Of a DNA stretch of 64,000 nt, positions 1 to 8,869 are shown piece by piece. How positions within the stretch are numbered: position 1 is the first letter of the stretch; each line of letters begins with the position of its first letter. This DNA comes from Neobacillus sp. CF12 (GTDB lineage: Bacteria > Bacillota > Bacilli > Bacillales > Cytobacillaceae): positions 2,536,501 to 2,600,500 of the forward strand of contig NZ_JAUCEU010000007.1 in the NCBI RefSeq assembly GCF_030348765.1. Reading direction: 5' to 3'. The translations under genes were made by a program, and so were the position numbers. A model generated the notes under the pieces. The model searched no databases, was not told where the DNA came from, and worked only from the letters and a program-made list of their open reading frames with translations.

Positions 1-442
1 TTTCATCTGTAATCAGATAATCATCCTTCAATTGCTGGTGGGCAATTTCTTGTGGCACACCCTCTTGGACTTTACGATGTAAAAGCTTTGTCGGTCTGAT
101 ACCAGTAAGAATCCCCCACTTTTGGGTAATTCCTGTCCAATTCTGTAAAAGCACTAAATAAACATGTGCAACGGCATTCTTTATCTGCTTAAATTTTTCC
201 TTCTCTGATTGAGACGGAAGGAATTCTTTTTTGTAGCTCTCCGTAAAGGATTGTCCTTCTTTATCGTTCAAAACAGCAGAAACACTAATAAAGTCGTTTT
301 CCACTAAAGAAAAATTTATCATTATATCAGCAGCATCATCTTTTACTTTTATAATCTCTGTTTCTTCAAAAAATAAGTTTCCGATGAGCTGCAACATCCG
401 ATTAAAACGTTCATCTTCTAAACCTAAAATACTAATTCTCAC
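1..442 (-). CDS. hemZ: HemZ-type radical SAM coproporphyrinogen III dehydrogenase, 5' part
   Basis: Only the N-terminal 147 codons lie in the window; the gene runs off the left edge. Translation from a GTG at 442-440 gives VRISILGLEDERFNR, and near residue 120 the motif GILTGIRPTKL, which I recognise from the oxygen-independent coproporphyrinogen III oxidase-like protein HemZ of Bacilli (heme biosynthesis, cytoplasmic). The GTG was chosen because AAAGGTGA lies 4 bases upstream. The radical-SAM CxxxCxxC core lies beyond the window, so catalysis cannot be checked. The neighbour yhaX in the same orientation matches the B. subtilis hemZ-yhaX order, which supports the call. Confidence 0.85.
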   Translation of the reverse strand, partial: MRISILGLEDERFNRMLQLIGNLFFEETEIIKVKDDAADIMINFSLVENDFISVSAVLNDKEGQSFTESYKKEFLPSQSEKEKFKQIKNAVAHVYLVLLQNWTGITQKWGILTGIRPTKLLHRKVQEGVPQEIAHQQLKDDYLITDE

Positions 443-464
443 AAAATCACCTTTTCTATAGAAA

Positions 465-490
465 AGCTTCAGCGCCTAGGCGCTGAAGCT
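465..490. repeat. perfect 26-bp palindrome upstream of hemZ
   Basis: Two exact 13-bp arms (AGCTTCAGCGCCT and its reverse complement) meet with no loop, 22 bp upstream of the hemZ start. There is no T-run on either side that would make it a good intrinsic terminator. GC-rich AGCTxCAGCGCC-type palindromes are a familiar dispersed repeat in Bacillaceae. The same GGCGCTGAAGCGCC core also occurs inside the MITE-like element at about 35.1 kb. Confidence 0.7.
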
Positions 491-561
491 AGACAATATT
501 TAAAACTCCTTTAAGTTTACATAATCAATAATATAAGGTCAATATAATGGAAATCATTGAC

Positions 562-785
562 TGCAGTTTCCGGGCATTCACCTATGAGTGACCACTCCTT
601 CTTTTTTTTGCAGTTTCCGGGCTCTCATAACCCCTATGAGTGACCACTCTTTCTTCTTTTTGCAGTTTCCAGGCTCTCATAACCTCTATGAGTGACCGCT
701 TTTTCTTCTTTTTGCAGTTTCCGGGCTCTCATAACCTCTATGAGTGACCGCTTTTTCTTCTTTTTATTATTTTCGGGCTCTCAAC
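562..785. repeat. 52-bp tandem hairpin repeat array (about 4.5 units)
   Basis: TGCAGTTTCC recurs at 562, 609, 661 and 713, and a degenerate fifth unit starts near 765. The two complete internal steps are exactly 52 bp and the first is 47. Each unit carries a small hairpin CTCATA-N5-TATGAG flanked by GGGCT and TGACC, followed by a pyrimidine-rich CTTTTTCTTCTTTTT tract. It fills the 389-bp gap between the end of the HAD gene and the start of hemZ. No ORF or promoter is evident inside it. Confidence 0.9.
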
Positions 786-831
786 TCAACCGTAAAAGAC
801 ATCACCGCAGGTTTCGATGATGTCCGTTAAT

Positions 832-1701
832 TTACTTTTTAATAATGTTCATTTTTCTTAAAAACTCGATTGGTTGTTGCTTTCTGAAGTGTTCTTTTAC
901 CATATACGCGACACCGTGCTCATTTTTTGATCTAGTTACCCAGTCAGCTGCTCGTTTCACTTCAAAGTCGGCATTCCACATGGCCACGCCTAACCCCGCT
1001 GCCTCAATGGCAGCTATATCATCTAATCCATCGCCAATGACGACCATTTCCTTTAACTGAATACCGAGTTGGCTTCCTAGAAAGGTTAGACCCTTCAATT
1101 TTGACACACCTGTTGGGACAATATCTAGCCGCAATCGATCAAGTTGGATGGTTTCAACTTCATTAAACATCTTTTCCATAGCCTTTTTCGCATCCTGAAG
1201 ATCACTTTCCTCTTCAAAATAAACCTCGATTTTGGGTGGTGTAACAGGTTGATCATGTAAGTATTCACTTAGTGACGAAACAAACTGCTGCGAATAAAAA
1301 ACAGGATCTCCTGACGTAAAAACGGTTTTTGCTAATAAATTATTATTTAATTTTAACCTATTTGCAAGTGAAAATTGCTCATTTACCAGCCTAATTTGAC
1401 ACGGCATTCCTTCTAAGAAACGAACTGTATCATACGTGACATTTTCATTTATTCTTTGAACAAGATTCTGTTTATCTTGAATGTTAGCAATAAATGCTCC
1501 TTGATGAGTAATCAGCGGGTTTTTTATTTTTAATGCCCTTGCAACCTTCTTGGCTGAGGGAAAACTTCTGGATGTCATAAGCGTTACATAAATTCCCTTT
1601 TGCTGAACATACTCAATGGCTTCCTTTGTTGACTTATGAATTTTTCCGTTACTCTGTAATAGAGTTCCATCAATATTTAATGCAAGCAAACGATAAATCA
1701 T
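832..1701 (-). CDS. yhaX: Cof-type HAD-superfamily protein (YhaX-like)
   Basis: This 289-residue protein has the Cof/HAD-IIB layout: motif I near residue 10, a cap domain in the middle, and the late motif VVIGDGLDDIAAIEAAG around residues 222-238. HAD members are usually small-molecule phosphatases acting through an Asp nucleophile in DxDGT. Here the motif reads LNIDGT, so the nucleophile position is Asn (codon AAT). I recall the same LNIDGTLL in B. subtilis YhaX, so this may be a lineage trait; it would predict weak or absent phosphatase activity. The ATG at 1701 follows a GGGG-rich stretch. Neighbour hemZ supports the yhaX assignment. Confidence 0.8.
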   Translation of the reverse strand: MIYRLLALNIDGTLLQSNGKIHKSTKEAIEYVQQKGIYVTLMTSRSFPSAKKVARALKIKNPLITHQGAFIANIQDKQNLVQRINENVTYDTVRFLEGMPCQIRLVNEQFSLANRLKLNNNLLAKTVFTSGDPVFYSQQFVSSLSEYLHDQPVTPPKIEVYFEEESDLQDAKKAMEKMFNEVETIQLDRLRLDIVPTGVSKLKGLTFLGSQLGIQLKEMVVIGDGLDDIAAIEAAGLGVAMWNADFEVKRAADWVTRSKNEHGVAYMVKEHFRKQQPIEFLRKMNIIKK

Positions 1702-1828
1702 TCCGTAAGCCCCCTGTTCTTGGTGAAATTACCCTTATATCACTTTTATGATTTTTTACCTAAAGATAGAACAAGGGGGAAGAAAAGAAAAAACTCCCGG
1801 AAAAAACCGGAAGCTTCTTGTTAGCGTA

Positions 1829-2176
1829 TTATATATTTCCGTAAAGTTCTTCTAGGGGTTTCATTATCACTTGGTTTAACTCGCCAATGATCATGCTCAT
1901 TCGCTGTTCTGCTTGCATAAGTCGGGCAATTTTTTCATTTTGTTGTACAAGTCCTACCGTTGCCTGCGCCTGCTGGACCTCTTGTTCTGATATTTCCTGG
2001 CCCATCATTTGTTTTTGTTGTAGATTCATTTGAATTTGACGGAAGTTATCAAACATATTTTTTGCTGCTGGATCAGCATTTATTTCAAGATACATTTGCT
2101 GTAAGTGTTTATATTCGTCACTTTGACGAATTGCTTTTTCTAATGCATAGGCTGCATCGTATAAATTAACGGACAT
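1829..2176 (-). CDS. yheA: YlbF/YmcA-family protein YheA
   Basis: A 115-residue, almost wholly helical, Gln-rich protein, beginning MSVNLYDAAYALEKAIRQS and ending KPLEELYGNI. This matches the YheA branch of the YlbF/YmcA family (formerly DUF964). Relatives YlbF, YmcA and YaaT form a complex that affects RNA processing and developmental regulation in B. subtilis; a specific role for YheA is not established. The length is normal. GGAGTGG lies just upstream of the ATG at 2176. A hairpin with CCGGTTTTTTCCGG-like arms and T-run at about 1793-1815 probably terminates it on this strand. Confidence 0.85.
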   Translation of the reverse strand: MSVNLYDAAYALEKAIRQSDEYKHLQQMYLEINADPAAKNMFDNFRQIQMNLQQKQMMGQEISEQEVQQAQATVGLVQQNEKIARLMQAEQRMSMIIGELNQVIMKPLEELYGNI

Positions 2177-2266
2177 TTATTCCACTCCTCTAAACAATAA
2201 TCTTCATAACTATAACAAACTATGTTTGTAAATGCGAGGATGTTCAACTAGGCAGCAATTATCTAT

Positions 2267-2295
2267 CACAAACCATTGGGCGATAACATACGATA
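2267..2295 (+). promoter_or_regulatory. candidate sigma-K promoter of the ATP-grasp operon
   Basis: CACA (2267-2270) is followed by a 16-bp spacer and CATACGATA (2287-2295). This exactly fits the mother-cell sigma-K pattern MACM-N16/17-CATANNNTA. The predicted start is near 2302, about 50 bp upstream of the first ATP-grasp gene. It fits the known spore association of YheC/YheD proteins. Confidence 0.55.
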
Positions 2296-2355
2296 CCATA
2301 TCAAAGAATGCCTATTTCGAAAAAACACATATTCGCCAATAAATGAGGAGTGACT

Positions 2356-3717
2356 ATGCCCCTAATCACAATTGTTCCTATAAAAATAGCAATCAAGACA
2401 GATTTTTTTGTCCAGATGTCCTCACAACTTTTTAAACAACTGCAGTTTAAAACAGATGAGATTAAGATTTCTATAGGAAAGAAATTAGTGAAGGTAAAAA
2501 TAAGAACGGTTGAGATGACTCCTAACGAGATTCATTTCCCCGAAAATCTATTTCAACTTTTTTGTTTACCCAGTCAACGCTATAAACTTCATGCTATTTA
2601 TAAGGAAGAAATGAACTCACTATTTTTAGGTCCAATCATTGGTCTGGTAACAGACTTTAAGCATAAAAAAAATGAAGAACCCTATTTTCGTTCGATCCAC
2701 AATTTTTGTGAAGAACTTCATCAAGGTCTAACGGAGAATGGAGGTTTCTTATACGTATTTTCTTATCAAGATTTTTCAGATAAGGGATATTTCTTTGAAA
2801 GTGGAAACTGGAAGTCTGCGACTCTCCCTCTTCCTAATGTTATTTATAATCGTATTCATTCTCGTAGAATTGAATTTGGTAAAGAATACCATTTATTTCG
2901 AAGCAGGCTTACTGAGTTGAATATTCCTATTTTTAATGATCGCTTTCTTTCCAAATGGGAAGTCCATGAGCACTTAATTCATGAAAATCACCTGCATTCC
3001 TATATACCTGATACGAATCTTTTTACAAAAGATAATCTAGCAGTATTTGCAGAAAAATATGAAACTGTTTTTATTAAACCTGTACATGGAAGTCAAGGAA
3101 GAAATATATTCAAACTAAAAAAAGAAAATTCCCATTTTGTATTAGAATCTTCTATTAGGAAGCAATCAGAAAAAGAGGAAATCAACCTGTCCTTTGAGGA
3201 GATATATCCGTTTATTAAACCTTTATTAAACAATAGAATTTATATTATTCAGCAAGGAATTCCCCTCCTTACCTACCAAGATAGAGGAATGGACTATAGA
3301 GTATTGTGCCATAAAAATCCGCAAGACAACTGGGTTGTTACTTCAGTAGTTGCCCGGATTTCGGCAGAGGATGAGTTCGTGTCGAATATTGCCAGGGGCG
3401 GAGAAATAATGACTCCACTCAATGCCTTAAAAGATTCTATGAGTATTAGTGATGCAAAGTGGCTAATTGCCCAAATGAAAGAACTTGCCATTGAAACGGC
3501 TCTGATTATTGAAAGAAAGTCGTCCGGAATAACCGGAGAACTTGGGATCGATATTGGAATCGATCAGGTTGGTAAACCTTGGCTAATTGAAGTTAATTCA
3601 AAGCCCTCTAAAAACTTTGAAGATGGTCAAATGAAAATAAGACCTTCAGCTAAAGCGATTATCCAGTTTTGTACAAAACTTGCATCGGATTCAACCTCAG
3701 AAATGGAGGATTCATAG
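2356..3717 (+). CDS. YheD-type ATP-grasp protein, first copy
   Basis: The protein has 453 residues. An N-terminal region of about 95 residues precedes the YheC/YheD core, which begins at LGPIIGLVTD. ATP-grasp signatures are visible: a P-loop-like VFIKPVHGSQGRNIF near 240 and the Mg-binding end IDQVGKPWLIEVNSKP near 415. ATP-grasp enzymes join a carboxylate to an amine; the substrate of the YheCD family is unknown, though B. subtilis YheD and YheC are spore-coat-associated. The ATG at 2356 is preferred over the GTG at 2350 because GAGGAG lies 5 bases before it. It is the first of four overlapping or adjacent paralogues and is longer than the second and fourth. Confidence 0.85.
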   Translation: MPLITIVPIKIAIKTDFFVQMSSQLFKQLQFKTDEIKISIGKKLVKVKIRTVEMTPNEIHFPENLFQLFCLPSQRYKLHAIYKEEMNSLFLGPIIGLVTDFKHKKNEEPYFRSIHNFCEELHQGLTENGGFLYVFSYQDFSDKGYFFESGNWKSATLPLPNVIYNRIHSRRIEFGKEYHLFRSRLTELNIPIFNDRFLSKWEVHEHLIHENHLHSYIPDTNLFTKDNLAVFAEKYETVFIKPVHGSQGRNIFKLKKENSHFVLESSIRKQSEKEEINLSFEEIYPFIKPLLNNRIYIIQQGIPLLTYQDRGMDYRVLCHKNPQDNWVVTSVVARISAEDEFVSNIARGGEIMTPLNALKDSMSISDAKWLIAQMKELAIETALIIERKSSGITGELGIDIGIDQVGKPWLIEVNSKPSKNFEDGQMKIRPSAKAIIQFCTKLASDSTSEMEDS

Positions 3718-4821
3718 ATGAACACCTTTGGAATTATGACCTTAAATCTAGAAAGTGAAGCAGCGTATATTAATGAAATTGCTGCCCGTAGTCATTCTTG
3801 CGGTATGGAATGTTTTCATTTTCTACCTTCAAATATTAATCCTCTCACCACACAAGTTCTAGGGAGAGTGTTTGATGCAGAAAAACAATGTTGGGTAGAA
3901 GATGAGTTTTCAATTCCTTCTCTTATCTATGATCGCTGTTTTTACGGGGATGATGAACACTCAAAGCAGTGCCTCCCAATTGTTTCATGGCTAAAAAGCA
4001 GAGATGATATCACTTTTTTAGGTTTTGGATTACCAAATAAACTGGAATTATATGAAACATTACGTAATTCTGTTTTAGCGCCTTACCTCCCCCAATCACT
4101 GGCTATAGAAAATTGCTTACAAGTTGCCAACGTCTTAAATAGACAGAAAAAAATCATTATTAAACCAATAAATGGATCCCAAGGTTACGGGATTTATTAT
4201 TTAAAGAAAAATGATAAAACCATACATGTCAAAACGGAAAAAAACAAGAAAATCATCTCAAGAATATTTCCAAATGAAAAAAAGTTATTTCAATGGCTCC
4301 AACCATTAATTAGTTTTCGCCCATACCTGCTACAGCCCTATCTTGAACTGTCTAATGCTTCTTCACAGCCGTTTGATCTTAGGATTCTCTTACAAAAAGA
4401 TGAACAAGGTTCTTGGGTTGAGCGGGGAAAAGGGATTCGTATGGGTAATACTGGTGGGATTCTTTCAAATTTAAGCGCAGGTGGTTCAGTCATTGACTTT
4501 GCCACTTGGTCCTCCACCTTATCATTAGCCAGCAAGGAATACATCTTAACTGAATTGAATTTTATTACAACCAACCTCCCGCATGTACTGGAAAAAGAAA
4601 TTTTACCTTTATTTGAGATTGGTATTGATATTGGAGTCGCCAAGAATGGCGCTCTTTGGATTCTTGATGTGAATTCAAAGCCTGGGAGAAAAGTAATCGT
4701 AAAAACTCAGCCAGATATACAAGAAACACTATTCTATGCTCCCCTACTATATGGAAAATATCTTGCTCAGTCTGATCATAGAGAAAGGAAGAGCTACTAT
4801 GAGAAAACGTTATACAATTGA
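3718..4821 (+). CDS. YheC-type ATP-grasp protein, first copy
   Basis: A 367-residue member lacking the N-terminal extra domain of its upstream neighbour; the protein starts directly in the core (MNTFGIMTLNLESEAAYI). It carries IIIKPINGSQGYGIYYLKK near 145 and the metal-binding end GIDIGVAKNGALWILDVNSKP near 320. The ATG follows the preceding TAG with no gap, and GGAGG sits 9 bases upstream, so translation is probably coupled. The product is presumably a spore-associated ligase-like protein, as for B. subtilis YheC. Its final codons overlap the next gene by 23 bases. Confidence 0.85.
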   Translation: MNTFGIMTLNLESEAAYINEIAARSHSCGMECFHFLPSNINPLTTQVLGRVFDAEKQCWVEDEFSIPSLIYDRCFYGDDEHSKQCLPIVSWLKSRDDITFLGFGLPNKLELYETLRNSVLAPYLPQSLAIENCLQVANVLNRQKKIIIKPINGSQGYGIYYLKKNDKTIHVKTEKNKKIISRIFPNEKKLFQWLQPLISFRPYLLQPYLELSNASSQPFDLRILLQKDEQGSWVERGKGIRMGNTGGILSNLSAGGSVIDFATWSSTLSLASKEYILTELNFITTNLPHVLEKEILPLFEIGIDIGVAKNGALWILDVNSKPGRKVIVKTQPDIQETLFYAPLLYGKYLAQSDHRERKSYYEKTLYN

Positions 4822-6169
4822 AATTGCTGCAAACAACAATTTAGTTGTTTATTGTCCTCAAGAGCTCTTGAAAGGGAAGGAAATAAATAAAATTGCATTT
4901 GGGTCGAAGGCCATCGAAGTTGACTTTAGACCACACCCTAAGAAAAACAATTGTCTTGTAATCAGCAAAGAAATTCAAAAACTCTTATATTTTCCTGATT
5001 TTGCAATCAAACTTCATGTTTTTATCGAACATCAAGTTCTCAATATTGGACCACTTGTTGGAATATTTACAGCGGGCTTCACTCCATTCCCACTCCGTCC
5101 GATCGGCGATCGAACGAACTTTTTTTCGAAACTATTATCAGTAAAAACAAATGTAGGTGCCATCCCCTTCGTGTTTGGAGAACAGCATATTAACTGGGAA
5201 AAGGGTACGATTAATGGATATTTGTTTCATGAAAACAATTGGCAAACCATCGAAGTACCGTTTCCACACGTTATCTATGATCGACTGCCAAACCGCAAAA
5301 CAGAAAGGAATCCTAAATTAGTTAAGGTGAGAGAGACTCTGCAAAGGGATTATCTAATCCCCTGGTATAATCCCGGTTTTTTCAGTAAGTTGGATATTTA
5401 TGAAAGATTGCAGCAGGATAATTCAGTCGGTATTTATTTGCCGGAAACACATCCATTTACATCTTTTTCGCTGCTTGAACAAATGCTTTCCAAGTATGGC
5501 CACATTTATCTTAAACCAATAAATGGAAGTTTAGGCTTAGGTGTTCACCAAATCCTTTATGATAAAATTCAAGACGAGTATTATTGCCGTTATCAGGACC
5601 GAGAGGGTGTGAATCGCCTGCAGAAATTTTCTTCATTAGAAGGTTTGTTTCGAACTGTTTTGGGTAATCGAAATCTAGACAAGATGATTGTTCAACAGGG
5701 CATTCACTTACTTCGCCAAAACCAGCGGCCCATTGATTTTCGCATACACACGAATAAAGATGATTCCGGTGAATGGCATGTTACAGCCCTAGCTGCAAAA
5801 ATAGCTGGTCGAGGCAGTGTAACTACCCATGCCCGAAGTGGCGGCGAGGTTAAAACTTTAGCAGAAATTTTCCAGCAGGATGAATGTAAACTTTATACAG
5901 AAAAGCTTGTGAAGGCTGCTCTTCAGTTAAGTAACAGTTTAGCGAATAATATGGAAGGCATAATTGCTGAGATTGGCTTTGATTTAGGAATTGATAAACA
6001 TGGTGACGTCTGGTTATTTGAAGCCAATTCTAAACCAGGGAGATCTATTTTTAGTCACCCAGAACTTAAGGCTTTTGATAAATTAACATGTAAGTTATCT
6101 ATGTCCTTTGCGATTTTTTTGACGGAACAATCCATTCTATACCCAGAGGATGTTATAAAATGGTCGTAA
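4799..6169 (+). CDS. YheD-type ATP-grasp protein, second copy
   Basis: A 456-residue long-form paralogue: an N-terminal region of about 95 residues, then LNIGPLVGIFTAGF and the ATP-grasp core. IYLKPINGSLGLGVHQI lies near 235 and DKHGDVWLFEANSKPGR near 405. The ATG at 4799 has AAAGGAAGAG before it, so I prefer it over the upstream in-frame ATG at 4736, which lies deep in the previous gene. The overlap with the preceding gene (23 bases) suggests coupling. With the flanking genes it gives the alternating order long-short-long-short, as if a YheD-YheC pair had been duplicated. Confidence 0.85.
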   Translation: MRKRYTIEIAANNNLVVYCPQELLKGKEINKIAFGSKAIEVDFRPHPKKNNCLVISKEIQKLLYFPDFAIKLHVFIEHQVLNIGPLVGIFTAGFTPFPLRPIGDRTNFFSKLLSVKTNVGAIPFVFGEQHINWEKGTINGYLFHENNWQTIEVPFPHVIYDRLPNRKTERNPKLVKVRETLQRDYLIPWYNPGFFSKLDIYERLQQDNSVGIYLPETHPFTSFSLLEQMLSKYGHIYLKPINGSLGLGVHQILYDKIQDEYYCRYQDREGVNRLQKFSSLEGLFRTVLGNRNLDKMIVQQGIHLLRQNQRPIDFRIHTNKDDSGEWHVTALAAKIAGRGSVTTHARSGGEVKTLAEIFQQDECKLYTEKLVKAALQLSNSLANNMEGIIAEIGFDLGIDKHGDVWLFEANSKPGRSIFSHPELKAFDKLTCKLSMSFAIFLTEQSILYPEDVIKWS

Positions 6170-7221
6170 TCAATCCATGGAGCAAAAGAATGGTTCCCGT
6201 CATTGGAATTTTGACTGCACGAAAAAAGGATGGCACAATTGCTGGGAATGGATCCCTATTTATCGAACTTCAAAAAAAGCTTATTTCACTTAATGGAATA
6301 AGCTTTATCTTTACTCTGGATGGGGTCCAAGATGATTCAATCAATGGATTTATCTTTAATCCAGAAAAGAATAGTTGGGAACAGATAAATTCTCCTTTTC
6401 CCGACCTTGTTTACAACCGTATCCCCTTTCGAAAATCGGAGGAAGCATTAAAAAGAAATCCTTTTTTTACCCACTTGAAAGAAAAGAATATTCCTTTTTT
6501 TAATCCAGGATTTATAGATAAATCTGAACTATACCATCTCCTAAAAAACCACCCATATCTCCATTCTTTTCTTCCTGCAACCATCCCAGCCAATGATAAA
6601 CATAGACTTAGATCTTTTTTTAACCAATTTCATTCGATTTACTTAAAACCTGCACAGTCGGCAAGAGGAAAAGGGATTTATATTTTAGAACAGGATACAG
6701 AGAATACTATTCTTCTAAGAGGAGTAAAAGATAATAATCAGTTCATTTCCTTTGATCATTTCTGGATTGAATGGGAAACCATACTTAAGGAGAATAACTA
6801 TTTGGCGCAGGAGGAAATAAAATCCAAGACCTATGATGGAAAACGGTTTGATTTTCGAATTCTTGCCCATGCAGAAAATGATCATTATATGGTTACCGGA
6901 ATTGGGATTAGACAATCTCAGATGCAGGAAATAACCACTCATATACCTTCAGGGGGAAAACTTTTACCTTACCAGCTTTTACAAACGGAGGATCAGGATC
7001 TGTTTATTCAAACCATTGTCGAACAAATCGGTCAAGCACTATCTGAACAGTTTGGCTTTTTTGGTGAATTTTCAATCGATCTTGGTATCAGTCAAACGGG
7101 TAAGTACTACATCTACGAAGTCAATTCAAAACCGATGAGTTTTGATGAAATTGAAATAGAAGAAAGAAAAATTGATCATCTCTGCCGATTATTCCTGCAG
7201 CTCACTGGATATCAGGACTAA
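6160..7221 (+). CDS. YheC-type ATP-grasp protein, second copy
   Basis: A 353-residue short-form member. It starts with a few extra residues and then VPVIGILTARKKDG. The P-loop region has diverged to IYLKPAQSARGKGIYIL (AQSARG where the other copies have INGS or VHGS), whereas the metal end QTGKYYIYEVNSKP is kept. The ATG at 6160 overlaps the upstream stop (10 bases) and AGAGGA lies 9 bases before it. The last of the four ATP-grasp genes, it is followed after about 80 bp by the YheE-like gene. Function is inferred only from the family. Confidence 0.85.
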   Translation: MVVINPWSKRMVPVIGILTARKKDGTIAGNGSLFIELQKKLISLNGISFIFTLDGVQDDSINGFIFNPEKNSWEQINSPFPDLVYNRIPFRKSEEALKRNPFFTHLKEKNIPFFNPGFIDKSELYHLLKNHPYLHSFLPATIPANDKHRLRSFFNQFHSIYLKPAQSARGKGIYILEQDTENTILLRGVKDNNQFISFDHFWIEWETILKENNYLAQEEIKSKTYDGKRFDFRILAHAENDHYMVTGIGIRQSQMQEITTHIPSGGKLLPYQLLQTEDQDLFIQTIVEQIGQALSEQFGFFGEFSIDLGISQTGKYYIYEVNSKPMSFDEIEIEERKIDHLCRLFLQLTGYQD

Positions 7222-7299
7222 CAAAAAATTATGCTGGAATGTATATTGTTTTTCTCGTAAGCTAGAAATAACCACTAGCACAAAAGGGAGATGTTATTG

Positions 7300-7509
7300 A
7301 TGCTGTCACACTTTCAGTATAAGCCGTTATTTGAAAATAAAAGTATTCCGGGTTGGAATTTTTCTTTTTACTATAAAAAACAAAGATATTCAGGTATATA
7401 CCATCAAACGGGAAAAATTGAATGGACAGCCAAAACTCCTGAACAGGATGACAAGGATACTTTAACCAGCCAAATTCATGAGCTAATGCTTTTCCATGTT
7501 TATGAATGA
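7300..7509 (+). CDS. yheE: YheE-like small protein (DUF5342)
   Basis: A 69-residue protein with LSHFQYKPLFENKSIPGW at the N-terminus and SQIHELMLFHVYE at the C-terminus, which I recognise from B. subtilis YheE, a small protein encoded next to yheD and yheC. No function is known. The ATG at 7300 is chosen over the in-frame ATG at 7291 because GGGAG ends at 7290, leaving a workable 9-base spacing only for 7300. The conserved position supports a link with the upstream ATP-grasp genes. Confidence 0.75.
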   Translation: MLSHFQYKPLFENKSIPGWNFSFYYKKQRYSGIYHQTGKIEWTAKTPEQDDKDTLTSQIHELMLFHVYE

Positions 7510-7573
7510 TTCCACTGAATGAAATAATGCCCTTTCCACAAACTAAAGAAAAACTAGGAAAGGGATGATAGCT

Positions 7574-7750
7574 GTGAATGAAAAAAAAGACTTGGCGTTT
7601 GAAGGGAAAGATAAAGTTTATTTAGATATTGACCGAATAATTAACGAGGGTTTGTCAGGTGGATCGGTTCATTCTCGCCATGACACAACAAATATTGAAG
7701 AAGCACGAAATTTAACAGAAGAGGAACCCCCTTCAAAATTAAATGATTAA
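7574..7750 (+). CDS. small acidic hypothetical protein
   Basis: A hydrophilic protein of 58 residues from a GTG at 7574 (61 from the ATG at 7565). GGAAAGGG lies directly against the ATG but 9 bases before the GTG, so the GTG is more likely. The core VYLDIDRIINEGLSGGSVH and the C-terminal TTNIEEARNLTEEEPP resemble small Bacillus proteins of unknown function (possibly YozQ/DUF4025-like, weakly recalled). No Cys, signal peptide or membrane segment is present. A strong terminator follows directly. Confidence 0.55.
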   Translation: MNEKKDLAFEGKDKVYLDIDRIINEGLSGGSVHSRHDTTNIEEARNLTEEEPPSKLND

Positions 7751-7759
7751 AGTAAGAAT

Positions 7760-7799
7760 AAGGCTTACACAGTGAGGAAATCACGTGTAAGCCTTTTTA
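7760..7799 (+). terminator. intrinsic terminator after the yhe block
   Basis: Perfect 11-bp arms AAGGCTTACAC and GTGTAAGCCTT enclose a 14-base loop and are followed by TTTTATTTT. It ends the ATP-grasp/yheE/small-protein transcript. Confidence 0.85.
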
Positions 7800-7868
7800 T
7801 TTTCAATGGTAAAATAAATGCTATAATGAGTACATTATTTTCTAAATAAAAAAATGGAGAAGTGGACC

Positions 7869-8783
7869 TTGCTAAAAAAAATCATGCCCCTATATAAAAA
7901 TTCGATTTTATATTCAGAAAAGCCCAATCATATCTCTGATAAATTTTACATACTTTTTGACGAATCTGAGCGGAATTGGCTTGCTATTCCAAAAATAAAT
8001 CTAACAGAAAGAGAATTAAACCTTCTTCAAATGCTTTATGAACTAGTGAATATTCCTTCTATGGCATTAACTTCATTATCAAAAAAATGGTATGAGTTTT
8101 TACTATCGAATGGATCCATTCCATCACAAAATTCAGAAAGTCATTTTCGATTCATTCAGTTTCATATTAAAGGTCATGGGGTTGACCAAGAAGAAATTGA
8201 ATCCGCCATTAAAGGTTTTTTTTCGGATGAAGTTCAAATTATTTGGGAGGATATCCATAGCGGAATAGTTATTGAAGAAAGCAGACAACTATCCCTTACC
8301 GAAAGCGAGCTAACTTCCATTGCTGATACATTGGAAAGTGATTTTTATGTAAAAGTTTCGTTCTATATCGGTAAACTCTACCCATTCTCCAGTCATTTGC
8401 GCACACAATTTCAACAAGAAAAAGCGTATTTTGAATTTGCGAAAAAAAATCTAACAACCACTAATATTATGACGTTCGAAAAGATTTTCCCAGCCTTTGT
8501 TGCATTTAATCTACCTGAACACATTAAAGATAAGGTTAATATTGAGCTTTCAAATGTGTTTACAGAGGATCCCGAATTATATTTAACCATAAAAGTCTTC
8601 CTTGAAAATAACCTGAATGCAAGTCTAACAGCAAAAAAATTGTATATCCATCGTAATACACTTCAATATCGATTAGACAAATTTATTGAAAAAACCGGAG
8701 TTCAGTTGAAGGACTTTTACGGTGCATTTACAGTCTTTTTAGCATGTTTGTTATATGAACTGGACAATGTGCACAAAAAATAA
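7869..8783 (+). CDS. PucR/CdaR-type helix-turn-helix regulator (YxkF-like)
   Basis: The protein has 304 residues. The C-terminal 70 residues ([19 protein letters not shown] then [19 protein letters not shown]) are the PucR C-terminal HTH, with the typical HRNTxxYRL recognition helix. The N-terminal 220 residues resemble no sensor domain I can name. TTG 7869 has GGAGAAGTGG just upstream. The in-frame ATG at 7854 has no ribosome binding site, but it cannot be excluded. In B. subtilis a protein of this type, YxkF, sits immediately upstream of msmX exactly as here, so it probably influences expression of the sugar-ABC ATPase. Confidence 0.75.
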   Translation: MLKKIMPLYKNSILYSEKPNHISDKFYILFDESERNWLAIPKINLTERELNLLQMLYELVNIPSMALTSLSKKWYEFLLSNGSIPSQNSESHFRFIQFHIKGHGVDQEEIESAIKGFFSDEVQIIWEDIHSGIVIEESRQLSLTESELTSIADTLESDFYVKVSFYIGKLYPFSSHLRTQFQQEKAYFEFAKKNLTTTNIMTFEKIFPAFVAFNLPEHIKDKVNIELSNVFTEDPELYLTIKVFLENNLNASLTAKKLYIHRNTLQYRLDKFIEKTGVQLKDFYGAFTVFLACLLYELDNVHKK

Positions 8784-8869
8784 CTTTGGAAGTTTGTGCA
8801 GTGTGTCCATATTGTTTGAAAACCTTTTCATGTAAACTAAAGTCAATCAGAACAGGGAGGGTTTTCAAA

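Noticed and set aside
4736..4798. N-terminal extension of the third ATP-grasp gene
   Set aside because: The extra 21 codons lie inside the preceding gene and have no binding site; ATG 4799 does.
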